This document shows, piece after piece, positions 43,497 to 51,546 of a stretch of DNA of 64,000 bases (its first letter is position 1; each line of letters opens with the position of its first letter). The notes under the pieces were generated by a model. It was not told where the DNA came from. It worked only from the letters and a program-made list of their open reading frames with translations, and ran no database searches. The translations under genes were made by a program, and so were the position numbers. Where the stretch lies: positions 186,001-250,000 of the forward strand of contig WGMH01000001.1 of assembly GCA_016125165.1 (NCBI GenBank), read 5' to 3'. The DNA is from Alphaproteobacteria bacterium. Its GTDB lineage: Bacteria > Pseudomonadota > Alphaproteobacteria > Micropepsales > Micropepsaceae.

Positions 43497-44024
43497 ATGT
43501 CCGCAACGGACCATCACGCACACGCGCAAGAACATACCGATCATCACGATCATCACGACCATCACGACCATCACGCGGTCGAGACCGCCCGCGTCATCCA
43601 TGACGATGCGGAAGAACCGAACTGGCCGGCCCGATTGGCTCTTGGGGTTGGCGGCGCGGTGCTGCTGGTTCTGGCCGCCCTCGGCTGGGAAATGCAGGAT
43701 CAGTTGCCGCCGATGGTGGCGAAGCTGGTTCCCTGGCTTGGTCTGGTCGCGGTGCTTCTGGGCGCTGCGGCCATCATCCAGTCGGTTACGAGCGCATTCT
43801 GGATTGCGCTGGTGGCGGGGGCCGCCGCCGTCGTGGTCGCTTTCCTGCTGGCCGGCCGCGTAAACGTACAGCTCGATGCCGCTGCCCATCAGGTCTTCAT
43901 CGTGGATCGCTTCACGGGCGAAGCGCGCATCTGCAGCGCCAAGGGCTGCCAGACGCTGCCCGGCTTTGCCGGCCCATCGGTCAACGTGCCGATCACAGAG
44001 CCCAAGACGCCCGCGCCGAAATAA
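43497..44024 (+). CDS. Membrane protein with histidine-rich N-terminus
   Basis: A 175-residue protein. Residues 6-27 hold 12 histidines in HHD repeats (encoded by a CATCACGAC repeat), likely a metal-binding tract on the cytoplasmic side. Three helices follow (about 48-68, 77-97, 102-122), then an outside tail of about 50 residues with two cysteines (RICSAKGCQTLPG). The ATG at 43497 has GGGGGAG just upstream. I do not recognise the family; metal sensing or transport support is a guess. Confidence 0.78.
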   Translation: MSATDHHAHAQEHTDHHDHHDHHDHHAVETARVIHDDAEEPNWPARLALGVGGAVLLVLAALGWEMQDQLPPMVAKLVPWLGLVAVLLGAAAIIQSVTSAFWIALVAGAAAVVVAFLLAGRVNVQLDAAAHQVFIVDRFTGEARICSAKGCQTLPGFAGPSVNVPITEPKTPAPK

Positions 44025-44065
44025 CGGCCGCGCGTTTCATCCAGTCATATTGGAAAGTCACACAA

Positions 44066-44096
44066 CGTCATCGTCCGCCTCGCGCGGACGGTGACG
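44066..44096. terminator. Hairpin between convergent genes
   Basis: A 13-bp stem (CGTCATCGTCCGC with GCGGACGGTGACG, one T-G pair) and a 5-base loop lie between the His-rich protein gene and rcdA, which converge. T-runs are weak on both sides; a bidirectional terminator is likely. Confidence 0.55.
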
Positions 44097-44105
44097 CCTG
44101 TGCGT

Positions 44106-44618
44106 TCAGTTCTTGCCGCCGAATGCTTCGCTGATGCGGTCGAGCTGCGCCTGCACGGCGGGCCGCGCCTGACCAGCGCTGAAAAGCACTTCATCCAGCC
44201 GCGCGATGCGCCGATAGAGATTGTCGCTGCGCGCCAGCAAATCCTGCAACGTGGCAGGCAGAAGCTCGACACCTTCCTCACGCCCGCCGAGGCAGATTTC
44301 CCGCGACCCGAGGCGATAACGGTCCGATACCGCGTCCTCAATCTCCATGTCGCCTTCATGCACGGCGCGCTGCACCAGAAGCCAGCTTGCCGCCTGCATC
44401 AGGCGCGTCGTCACGCGCATGCTTTCGCCCGCGTAAAGCAGCGCCGCCTTGCGCGGCAACTCGCGCGATTCCTCGCGACCGCGACCATCGAGGTAGCGCG
44501 CCGTCTCTTCAACGAGCGACATGCCTTCATCGAAAGTGCGCTGGAAAAGGGCTGAACCGGTAAACGTTTGAAGCGTGAGATCGCGGTAGGTATCGTCGTT
44601 GAGTTCCGGCTGCGACAT
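44106..44618 (-). CDS. rcdA: RcdA, regulator of CtrA degradation (DUF1465)
   Basis: A 170-residue helical protein of the DUF1465 family: FTGSALFQRTFDEGMSLVEE, then ARYLDGRG, the three-helix core (YAGESMRVTTRLMQAASWLL, VHEGDMEIEDA, then LARSDNLYRRIARLDEVLFS) and an acidic-basic end. In Caulobacter RcdA is an adaptor that, with CpdR and PopA, brings CtrA to ClpXP at the stalked pole. The CtrA encoded here ends in Ala-Ala, so the pair is coherent. The ATG at 44618 follows GAGGGG. The assignment rests on remembered family sequence. Confidence 0.88.
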   Translation of the reverse strand: MSQPELNDDTYRDLTLQTFTGSALFQRTFDEGMSLVEETARYLDGRGREESRELPRKAALLYAGESMRVTTRLMQAASWLLVQRAVHEGDMEIEDAVSDRYRLGSREICLGGREEGVELLPATLQDLLARSDNLYRRIARLDEVLFSAGQARPAVQAQLDRISEAFGGKN

Positions 44619-44808
44619 TCGCCCCTCGTTCGTCTTGTGTGGATGCAAACTAACAAGCCGCACGCGCCTCGCATAGTCACCCGTCAAATGCCGCTACGAA
44701 TAAACCATCCGCCCGGTGGCATTCGCGCAACGCTTTTGTTCATCTTCACGCGCGCATGTTCCAAATTAAGATTGATACGGCAGCTCGCAGCTGAACCTGA
44801 AGCGCTGT

Positions 44809-45000
44809 TCACTTTTTGAAGAACGCATCCGCAGCCGCTTTGGTGGAACTGCGTGCGCCGATCGCATCGCGGCATCGCGAGATTTCCTGCTCAAGCTCCG
44901 CAATCCTTTCTGCGAGTTCGTGCGCGGACCAGGTGTACAGATCCTCGCCGAGCACGATGTCGCGCTTCTTTTTCGGAAGATCGTCGGGATCGATGGGCAT
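44809..45000 (-). CDS. DUF1192 family protein
   Basis: A 63-residue acidic protein: MPIDPDDLPKKK start, the helical ELAERIAELEQEISRCRDAI core, and a charged end. DUF1192 proteins are short alphaproteobacterial proteins of unknown role. A longer frame reaches 45105 but its extra 35 residues overlap the divergent gene's promoter. It lies 190 bases upstream of rcdA on the same strand, so the two may be expressed together. Confidence 0.85.
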   Translation of the reverse strand: MPIDPDDLPKKKRDIVLGEDLYTWSAHELAERIAELEQEISRCRDAIGARSSTKAAADAFFKK

Positions 45001-45082
45001 GGCGGGCTCGTCTATCGTGCGGACCGTTACGCTGTTAGTGTCCCGCAAAATCGCAATCCAGTGCAACCAGGCCAGTACAACC

Positions 45083-46075
45083 ATGACCGCACCCATGAAA
45101 GCCATTCGTGTGGAAAGCCCCGGCGCAGGCTATCGCCTCGTACTCGCGGATTTGCCGCGGCCCAAACCCGGCCCCGGTGAAGTGCTGATCAAGATGGCAG
45201 GCGCGGGACTTAACCGTGCGGACATTGCGCAATCGATGGGAATGTATCCCCCGCCGCCGGGCGCACCTGACACGCTGGGCATGGAAGTCTCCGGCACTAT
45301 CGCCGAGGTAGGGCCCAACGCGGGCGTGTGGAAGGTAGGCGATGCGGTGTGTGCGCTTCTGGGCGGCGGCGGCTATGCCGAATATGCGCTCGCCAGCATT
45401 GATTGCCTGCTGCCAGTGCCCAAAGGCGTCGGGCAGGTCGAGGCGGCGGCACTACCTGAGGTGTATTTTACAGTCTGGACCAATCTGATGGATACCGCGC
45501 GGCTGAAGCCGGGCGAGAGCGTGCTCATTCATGGCGGTTCCAGCGGCATCGGCACCGCCGCGATCCAGCTTTGCGCCACGCGCGGCCACACCGTGTTCAC
45601 CACCGCGGGCAACGCGGAAAAATGCGCAGCGTGCGTGAGCCTCGGTGCAACGCGCGCGATCAACTACCGCGAAGAGGACTTCGTGGATGTGGTCAAAGCG
45701 GAAACCGGCGGCAAGGGCGTGGACGTGATCCTCGACATGGTCGGAGGCGATTACATCCAGAAGAACATGAGCGCCGCGGCGATCTGGGGACGCATCGTCA
45801 ACATCGCCTATCAGCAGGGCATGCAGGCGAACGTCAACTTCGCACCCATGCTGATGAAACGGCTCTCGCTTCTCGCCACCACCTTGCGCGCGCGCTCGAA
45901 TGCCGAGAAGCGTGTGATCCGCGATGAAGTGCTGGCGCAGGTGTGGCCGTTGATCGAAACCGGCTCGATCAAGCCCGTGGTGGATCGCATCTATCCTCTC
46001 GCCGATGCCCAAGCCGCCCACCAGCGCATGGCCGCAAGCGAACATATCGGCAAGCTATTGCTGAAGGCGGACTAA
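45083..46075 (+). CDS. NAD(P)H-quinone oxidoreductase (zinc-free MDR family)
   Basis: A 330-residue medium-chain dehydrogenase. The N-terminal GroES-like domain has ADLPRPKPGPGEVLIK and GLNRADI; the Rossmann domain has LIHGGSSGIGTAAIQL and the TTAGNAEKC cofactor loop. Zinc ligands are missing, as in quinone oxidoreductases (QOR/PIG3-like), which reduce quinones with NADPH. It is divergent from the DUF1192 gene, a pairing often seen in alphaproteobacteria. ATG codons at 45083 and 45095 are both possible starts. Confidence 0.92.
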   Translation: MTAPMKAIRVESPGAGYRLVLADLPRPKPGPGEVLIKMAGAGLNRADIAQSMGMYPPPPGAPDTLGMEVSGTIAEVGPNAGVWKVGDAVCALLGGGGYAEYALASIDCLLPVPKGVGQVEAAALPEVYFTVWTNLMDTARLKPGESVLIHGGSSGIGTAAIQLCATRGHTVFTTAGNAEKCAACVSLGATRAINYREEDFVDVVKAETGGKGVDVILDMVGGDYIQKNMSAAAIWGRIVNIAYQQGMQANVNFAPMLMKRLSLLATTLRARSNAEKRVIRDEVLAQVWPLIETGSIKPVVDRIYPLADAQAAHQRMAASEHIGKLLLKAD

Positions 46076-46087
46076 GGGACGCCTGCG

Positions 46088-46240
46088 TCAGGACAGCTTT
46101 TTGTAGTCATTCAAGCTATAAGCCGTACCGATACGTGCTTCTTCAGCGGCGAGTCGCTGGAGCTCGGGGCGCTGCCATTCGCTGCGCGCGGACGCCTCCG
46201 CACCCGTTACAGTTGTGGCCGTGGTGTTCGCTGTATTCAT
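46088..46240 (-). CDS. 50-residue peptide gene of unknown function
   Basis: A small gene that converges on the quinone oxidoreductase gene. The ATG at 46240 is preceded by GGAGA at ideal distance. The peptide has a Thr/Ala-rich start, a central W-Q-R-P-E-L-Q-R-L motif with an acidic EEA, and the end GTAYSLNDYKKLS. Short alphaproteobacterial peptides with a RPEL-x-RL motif and a Gly/Thr-starting tail are often seen as hypothetical proteins; some resemble precursors of modified peptides (leader then short core). No modification enzymes are nearby. The gene is supported; the role is not. Confidence 0.62.
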   Translation of the reverse strand: MNTANTTATTVTGAEASARSEWQRPELQRLAAEEARIGTAYSLNDYKKLS

Positions 46241-46349
46241 ACCGTGGCTCTCCGCACGCTATATCAAAGTGTAACACTCCAATAAGCCACGAACAATTAC
46301 AACACGCTAAACATGGACAATCCCACGAAATGAAGCGCAAGTTGGCCTG

Positions 46350-47027
46350 ATGGCAGGCGAACAGACACTCCTTCCGAGCCAGACCCTGACCGTGGGGGCC
46401 TATTCCAATGCTTCAGGCCAAAGCACCACCGTGCACCGGAAAACCTTTGCGCTTCTCGAGGCCCTGCTGAACACCGGAAGCGCAAACAAGCCCGCGTTCC
46501 AGGAGCTTCTGACCGCGCCCAACCCATTTTCCATTGTGCCACTCACCGCGACTATGGACACGCAGAGCTTCAACTGCGGCCTGCCGGACATGAATGCCTG
46601 CGTGCGGCGGGACGCGCACACACCGGCGCACATCAAACATCCGGGCGCGCGATCGTTTGCCATCTGCGACGCTGGGCGTGTGATCGGCTACCGGAACGAG
46701 CGGCCGCTCATGGTCCATTGCGCAAACGCCGATGCAACCGAGACGGACCTGGCCATTGCGCCAATCCCTCTGCTCACTCTCGTTCGCCTGGCGGTCGATC
46801 AAAACGCGCAAGACAGGGGCATTGGCCGCGCCTTGCTGGCGGATTGCCTGCGCGGGCTCGAAGACGCAAAGGCCCGCTTCGGCGCGCGCGGCTTTTTCGT
46901 TCACGCGCTTTCGGAAGACGTGAGCAGCTTCTACCGGAAGGCCGGCCTCCGCCCCGCGCTCGACACCATCGACCCGCTAGGGTTCATGGCGACGCTTGCA
47001 GACCTTGCGACGCACGCGCGCGGCTGA
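46350..47027 (+). CDS. GNAT acetyltransferase resembling TacT toxins, with extra N-terminus
   Basis: A 225-residue protein. Residues 62-220 match TacT-type toxins, which acetylate aminoacyl-tRNA: SFNCGLPDMNACVRRDA (73-89), ICDAGRVIGY, LLTLVRLAVDQNAQDRGIG with the acetyl-CoA loop at 154-159, FFVHALSED and Tyr195 in FYRKAGL. The first 60 residues are not part of a GNAT fold; the stretch FALLEALLNTG through PAFQELLTAPNPF looks like the C-terminal toxin-binding part of a DUF1778/TacA antitoxin, but without the ribbon-helix-helix half. No separate antitoxin gene is upstream. The ribosome site is weak. Fusion or fossil is unresolved. Confidence 0.75.
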   Translation: MAGEQTLLPSQTLTVGAYSNASGQSTTVHRKTFALLEALLNTGSANKPAFQELLTAPNPFSIVPLTATMDTQSFNCGLPDMNACVRRDAHTPAHIKHPGARSFAICDAGRVIGYRNERPLMVHCANADATETDLAIAPIPLLTLVRLAVDQNAQDRGIGRALLADCLRGLEDAKARFGARGFFVHALSEDVSSFYRKAGLRPALDTIDPLGFMATLADLATHARG

Positions 47028-47105
47028 TCGCTTTTGCTGATAGTCTGCGCTTTGCGGTCGACGAAGATCGTCACACTGTCAGCTTGCGCGCAAAGGGACG
47101 CCGAC

Positions 47106-47642
47106 ATGGACTTTTCCAAAATTTCCGCGGGCCGCAACCCGCCATACGACGTGAATGCGGTAATCGAGATTTCCGCCGGTGGTCTGCCCGTGAAGTACGA
47201 GTTCGACAAGAACTCAGGTGCGCTCGTCGTGGACCGCTTCCTGCACACGGCCATGTTCTATCCCGGCAATTACGGATTCGTGCCGCACACGCTTTCCGAA
47301 GACGGCGATCCCATCGATGTGCTGGTGATCTCGGCGCATCCGGTTGTGCCCGGCGCGGTGGTGCGCTGCCGCCCGGTCGGCGCGCTCATCATGGTGGATC
47401 AGGCGGGTGGCGACGAGAAGGTAATCGCCGTGCCGGTGGATGAACTTCACCCCTTCCACACCGGCATCAAGAATTATTCGGACCTGCCGCAAATCCTGCT
47501 CCAGCAGATCGCGCACTTCTTCCAGCACTACAAGGATCTGGAGCCCAACAAATGGGCGAAGGTCGGCGAATGGGTGGACGCAGCCGCAGCGCAGAAGCTG
47601 ATCGTGGAAGCCATCGAGCGGGCCGGGACCGCGCATGGCTGA
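47106..47642 (+). CDS. ppa: Inorganic pyrophosphatase
   Basis: A 178-residue family I pyrophosphatase that hydrolyses PPi to phosphate. The metal-binding signature EDGDPIDVLV is at about residues 60-70; the active-site set includes KYEFDKNSGALVVDRFL, YPGNYGFVP and DEKVIAVP. Cytoplasmic hexamer in most bacteria. The ATG at 47106 is chosen because the family begins MDFSKI-like; an upstream frame adds 24 unrelated residues. Confidence 0.96.
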   Translation: MDFSKISAGRNPPYDVNAVIEISAGGLPVKYEFDKNSGALVVDRFLHTAMFYPGNYGFVPHTLSEDGDPIDVLVISAHPVVPGAVVRCRPVGALIMVDQAGGDEKVIAVPVDELHPFHTGIKNYSDLPQILLQQIAHFFQHYKDLEPNKWAKVGEWVDAAAAQKLIVEAIERAGTAHG

Positions 47643-47718
47643 TGCGCGCGGCCAGCCTCTTGAAAGCATGGCGCTGCGCTCCCACCTCCGCTTCATCGCT
47701 GGATGGGGAGGAAGATTC

Positions 47719-48255
47719 ATGCGCCTGATGTCTTTGGTTGTTGCCGCAGTCTTTGTTGCGGCGGCACCCGCCGCGCTGGCGGATTCCACGGTGAAAGACG
47801 CACCGAATTATCACCTCACACCGGGCGCAGAGCAGACGCCGGAAATGACCGCCGCCATCAAAGAGGCCGATGCGGCGCTGTTTGCCGCCGTGTTCGATCG
47901 CTGCAACGTGGACAAGGTGGCGGGCATGCTGACGGACGATTTCCGTTTCGTGCATGACAAAAGCGGTGAGTCCTCGCGCGCGAAGTTCCTCGATGATCTG
48001 CGCGGCCACTGCGCACGGCTGAAGACCGGCGAAGATTTCGCCGCGCGCCGCGAACTCGTTCCGGAGTCGCTCGAGGTGTGGCCGCTCAACGGTTACGGCG
48101 CGCTCGAAATCGGTGTGCACCGCTTCTATGCCGTCTCGCCCGGCAAGCCAGACCAGATGACCGAGACCGGCAACTTCATGATCCTGTGGAAGAAGGTGGA
48201 CGGCGGCTGGAAGATGGCCGAGAGCATCTCCTACGGCCATAAACTGGCGCAATAA
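47719..48255 (+). CDS. Secreted NTF2-like/DUF4440 protein
   Basis: A 178-residue protein with a signal peptide (residues 1-21, LMSLVVAAVFVAAAPAALA). The mature domain has the cone-shaped NTF2-like fold: an N-terminal helix (EADAALFAAVFDRCNVDKVAGML), TDDFRFVHDKSG, VHRFYAVSPG and the closing ILWKKVDGGWKMAESISYGHKL, typical of DUF4440. Such proteins bind or convert small molecules; no specific activity is evident. The ATG at 47719 has GGGGAGG before it and restores the signal peptide. It follows ppa by 76 bases. Confidence 0.87.
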   Translation: MRLMSLVVAAVFVAAAPAALADSTVKDAPNYHLTPGAEQTPEMTAAIKEADAALFAAVFDRCNVDKVAGMLTDDFRFVHDKSGESSRAKFLDDLRGHCARLKTGEDFAARRELVPESLEVWPLNGYGALEIGVHRFYAVSPGKPDQMTETGNFMILWKKVDGGWKMAESISYGHKLAQ

Positions 48256-48404
48256 GGGCAGTTTTGGCGGGTTTCCGGCGGCTTTCACGAAGTGCTTTTC
48301 TTTGGCCCCTGTCCCGGCTAAAAGACGCGCCTTCCTCGAAAACATGAGACTTCGAGCGAAGGGACGGGCTGGAAAGGCCCGCCCGGCGACGAAAGGATTT
48401 TGCC

Positions 48405-49094
48405 ATGAGCGATAACGTACCTCTGATGCCCAAGGCGACCGCCGTCTGGTTGGTCGAAAACACTTCGCTGACGTTCGAACAGATCGCGGATTTCTGCGGC
48501 CTGCATCCGCTCGAAGTGAAGGGCATCGCCGACGAGGACGTGGCGAAAGGCATCAAAGGCCAGGACCCCATCACCTCCGGCCAGCTCACGCGCGAAGCCA
48601 TCGAAGCGGCGGAGAAGGATCCGGAGAAGCGCCTGAAGATGGCGCCACCCAAGCACAAGATGCCGCCGGTGAAGCAGAAGAAAGCCCCGCGCTATACGCC
48701 AGTCTCCAAGCGCCAGGACAAGCCCGATGCGGTCTATTGGATTCTGCGCAACCACCCGGAATTCACCGATGCCGATATCGTGCGCCTGATCGGCACCACG
48801 AAGGCGACCATCCAGAAAATCCGCGAGCGCTCGCACTGGAACGCCACCAACATCAAGGCCGTGGACCCGGTAACGCTGGGCCTTTGCTCGCAGCTTGAAC
48901 TCGATCTGGCCGTGACGCGCGCCACCGAGCGGCGCGACCGCGCCATCAAACGCGCCGAAAAGAAGGGCGAAATCCTGCGCCCTGTCGAGGAGACCACGGC
49001 GGGCCTGAATGTCGATACCGGCAACGCCGCACTGAATGCGGATTCCGGCGGCTCCAGCCTGTTCGATTCCTCGAGCAGCGACGAGCAGCCCTGA
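48405..49094 (+). CDS. trcR: Cell-cycle transcriptional regulator TrcR (DUF1013)
   Basis: A 229-residue protein matching the DUF1013 family, annotated in alphaproteobacteria as the cell-cycle regulator TrcR. The start MSDNVPLMPKATAVWLVENT and the block FEQIADFCGLHPLEVKGIAD form a first helix-turn-helix; a second DNA-binding-like unit is PDAVYWILRNHPEFTDADIV with KATIQKIRERSHWN. The last 45 residues are Ser/Glu-rich and disordered. With ctrA, sciP and rcdA it makes four cell-cycle regulators within about 26 kb. Confidence 0.9.
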   Translation: MSDNVPLMPKATAVWLVENTSLTFEQIADFCGLHPLEVKGIADEDVAKGIKGQDPITSGQLTREAIEAAEKDPEKRLKMAPPKHKMPPVKQKKAPRYTPVSKRQDKPDAVYWILRNHPEFTDADIVRLIGTTKATIQKIRERSHWNATNIKAVDPVTLGLCSQLELDLAVTRATERRDRAIKRAEKKGEILRPVEETTAGLNVDTGNAALNADSGGSSLFDSSSSDEQP

Positions 49095-49106
49095 CGCGAT
49101 CGCGCT

Positions 49107-50372
49107 TCAGGCGGCTTCGGACGGTTCCACGCTTTCAACGGCTTCGGGGCCGCGCGGATCAAGCTCCAGCGCGGTCGGCGATGCCTGCTGCGGCACCGGC
49201 ATGAAGGGATCGCGCGTTTCGTTGGGCGGCGCATCCATGATGCGGATGCGCACGATGGTGAACACCGCCAGCGCCACATGGATCGTTGCGGTGTAGAGAA
49301 ATAGCGCAGGCATGCCCGCACGCGCGGTGACGAGCGCGGCGATGATCGGTCCGATCACCGAGGCCAACGCATTGATCATCAAAAGTGTAGCGGATGCTTC
49401 CACAAACATTTCACGTGGCAGCCGGTCGTTCGTATGGGCGATGGAGATGCCATAGACCGGCAGCGCCACCATGCCGAACAGCGCGGCGATCCCGAGCGTG
49501 AGCCACACATGCGCGCCGGAGCCGAACAGATAAAGCGCAATGCCCAAACCCGCGGCCAGGGTGGATACCGCCGCCAGGATGTAGCGGCGATCCATCCGGT
49601 CCGACAGACGGCCCAGCGGCACCTGAACCAGCGCGCCGCCCAACGTGAAGGCGATCATGAACGCGGCGAGCAGACCGCGCGTAAGGCCCACATCCTGCGC
49701 GTAAACCGGCGCGAAGGTCCAAACGGCGCCATTGGAGAAACCGACCGCGATACAGCCCATTACCCCCACGGGTGAAATGCGGAAAAGGCGCATGGGCCGC
49801 AGCGTGGGCACTTCGGCGGGCGCTGGCTGCGGCAGCCGCGTGAGGCCCATGGGGATCAGACACAGCGCATAGAACACGCCCGCAATGACGAACAGCGTGA
49901 AACTTGCAGGCTTGCCCAGCGAATAGAACCATTGGCCGATGATGAGCCCGCCGAAATTCACAGTGAGATAGGCGGAGAAAATACGGCCACGCGTGTCGTT
50001 GGTGGCCCGGTCATTCAGCCAGCTTTCGATCACCATGTAGAGCAGAGCCGCGGCGAAACCGAACAGGCAGCGCATTACCACCCAGGTGAATTCTTCGATC
50101 GCGAGCGATTGCAGCAGCGTTGCCGCCGCGGCTGTTCCCGCGCCCACCGCAAAGATCCGGCTGTGGCCTGCGCGCGCCAGCAGCCTTGGCCCCGCATAGC
50201 AGCCGATCACGAAGCCGACGAAATAGGCCGAGCCGATCAGACCGATGGCGAGATCGGAAAAGCCTTCCAGCCGCGCGCGCACGGGAATAAGCGTGCCCAG
50301 AAGCCCATTTCCCATCAGGAATATGAGCGTGGACGACAGAATCGAAGCGATGGCGAAGATCTGTTTTCTCAT
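49107..50372 (-). CDS. MFS transporter (YcaD/UhpC-like)
   Basis: A 421-residue twelve-helix transporter. The loop 2-3 motif (GPRLLARAGHSR) and loop 8-9 motif (GRLSDRMDRRYIL) mark the two halves; the helix starting IASILSSTLIFLMGNGLLGTLIP and the segment GFAAALLYMVIESWLND resemble the YcaD group of putative efflux permeases. The C-terminus is acidic and cytoplasmic. Substrate unknown. It converges on trcR and is divergent from the methyltransferase-like gene. Confidence 0.9.
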   Translation of the reverse strand: MRKQIFAIASILSSTLIFLMGNGLLGTLIPVRARLEGFSDLAIGLIGSAYFVGFVIGCYAGPRLLARAGHSRIFAVGAGTAAAATLLQSLAIEEFTWVVMRCLFGFAAALLYMVIESWLNDRATNDTRGRIFSAYLTVNFGGLIIGQWFYSLGKPASFTLFVIAGVFYALCLIPMGLTRLPQPAPAEVPTLRPMRLFRISPVGVMGCIAVGFSNGAVWTFAPVYAQDVGLTRGLLAAFMIAFTLGGALVQVPLGRLSDRMDRRYILAAVSTLAAGLGIALYLFGSGAHVWLTLGIAALFGMVALPVYGISIAHTNDRLPREMFVEASATLLMINALASVIGPIIAALVTARAGMPALFLYTATIHVALAVFTIVRIRIMDAPPNETRDPFMPVPQQASPTALELDPRGPEAVESVEPSEAA

Positions 50373-50506
50373 GTCACGCCGAAGACGCGCGCCGAAGCGG
50401 GATGTGGATGGCTATATCGCAAATTCCTGCGCATCAAAATGGCGATTTGCGCGGAAATGCGAGGATTTCTAGCGGTTCCCATGCGGCATCAAAGGGTGAC
50501 AGCCCG

Positions 50507-50532
50507 GCACCGGGCCGATATGGTCCCGGTGC
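50507..50532. repeat. Inverted repeat in the MFS/methyltransferase divergent region
   Basis: The 253-base gap holds a perfect 8-bp inverted repeat, GCACCGGG/CCCGGTGC, with a 10-base spacer. No T-run follows. It may be a binding site for a dimeric regulator or an RNA hairpin in the leader of the gene at 50626. I see no other gene in the gap. Confidence 0.4.
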
Positions 50533-50625
50533 AATGCAACCATAGCAAAGAGGCCGCAAACGCGGGGAAACCTGCGGCGGAAGTTCGTTGACGCGCGCGA
50601 GCGTCCACACAGTTCAGAGGGCAAA

Positions 50626-51492
50626 ATGACAAACAAGGACTACGATACGGCCAATGCCGGCAAAGCCGATTTCGAATCCACCTACAACCGGCTCGATCCA
50701 CGATCCTATTTCAAGACGCTTGGCGCGCTGGATTACGCCATTCCCGAACGCGCTGCGCCCGTATTCCGACGCGTCATCGACGCCAGCGCCACCGAACGGC
50801 AACGGGACCGCATCAATGTCATCGATATCGGCTGTTCCTACGGTATCAACGCCGCCGTGCTGAAGTACGGCGCGCAGATGCGTGATCTGCGGGCCCATTA
50901 CGGAGAATTCAACGGCACGACGCCGCCGCATGACGTGCTTGAGGCGGACCGCAAGATGTTCGCGGATGCCAAACTCAAATGCGACCTGCACATCACCGGT
51001 CTGGATCGCGCGCAATTCGCCGCGTCGTATGCGTTCTGGGCAGGCCTGCTCGATGATGCGATTCCGGAGAATCTGGAAGAATCCGATCCCTCGCCGCAGG
51101 CCGCCCGCACCATCGCCAAATGCGATCTGGTGATTTCCACCGGCGTCGTCGGGTATGTCACCGAGCGCACGTTCTCGCGCATCGTGGACTGCCAGCCCGA
51201 TGGCGAGTTGCCATGGATCGCTTCCTTTGTTCTGCGCATGTTCGATTATGAGCCCGTCGCAACGGTGCTGGCGGATCGTGGCTATGTGACGGAGCATCTG
51301 CCGGGACGGCATTTCAAGCAGAGGCGCTTTCTGGATGCTGCGGAACAGGCTCATGTCGAGAAATTGCTGCACGACAAGGGCCTCGATACCGAGGGCCTCG
51401 AAAGCGAAGGGCACTATCTGGCAGAGTTCTTCCTGTCGCGCCCGCAAGCGGACGCCAGGGCCGCGCCGCTTTCGCGGATCGTGCCGCGATAG
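50626..51492 (+). CDS. Methyltransferase-like protein of unknown specificity
   Basis: A 288-residue protein. VIDIGCSYGINAA (about residues 65-77) looks like SAM-binding motif I of a class I methyltransferase, and DLVISTGVVGYVTER resembles motif IV-V, but motif I has Ser-Tyr where Gly/Thr are usual, and there is an insertion between them. The N-terminal signature (DFESTYNRLDPRSYFKTLGALDY) recurs in a family of bacterial hypotheticals that I recall as methyltransferase-like. A terminator hairpin follows. Activity uncertain. Confidence 0.72.
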   Translation: MTNKDYDTANAGKADFESTYNRLDPRSYFKTLGALDYAIPERAAPVFRRVIDASATERQRDRINVIDIGCSYGINAAVLKYGAQMRDLRAHYGEFNGTTPPHDVLEADRKMFADAKLKCDLHITGLDRAQFAASYAFWAGLLDDAIPENLEESDPSPQAARTIAKCDLVISTGVVGYVTERTFSRIVDCQPDGELPWIASFVLRMFDYEPVATVLADRGYVTEHLPGRHFKQRRFLDAAEQAHVEKLLHDKGLDTEGLESEGHYLAEFFLSRPQADARAAPLSRIVPR

Positions 51493-51514
51493 ATCGCACT
51501 CTTTGTTGAGTTTG

Positions 51515-51546
51515 AGCCTCCGTCCGTGAAAGGGCGGAGGCTTTTC
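51515..51546. terminator. Terminator between convergent genes
   Basis: An 8-bp stem AGCCTCCG/CGGAGGCT with a 12-base loop, then CTTTTC, right after the methyltransferase-like gene and at the stop of the convergent YqaA-type gene. Confidence 0.7.

Noticed and set aside
46088..46240. Lasso-peptide precursor
   Set aside because: The tail fits a Gly1/Asp8 ring on paper, but the expected Thr before the core is missing and no cyclase or protease genes are in the window; kept only as a peptide gene of unknown role.
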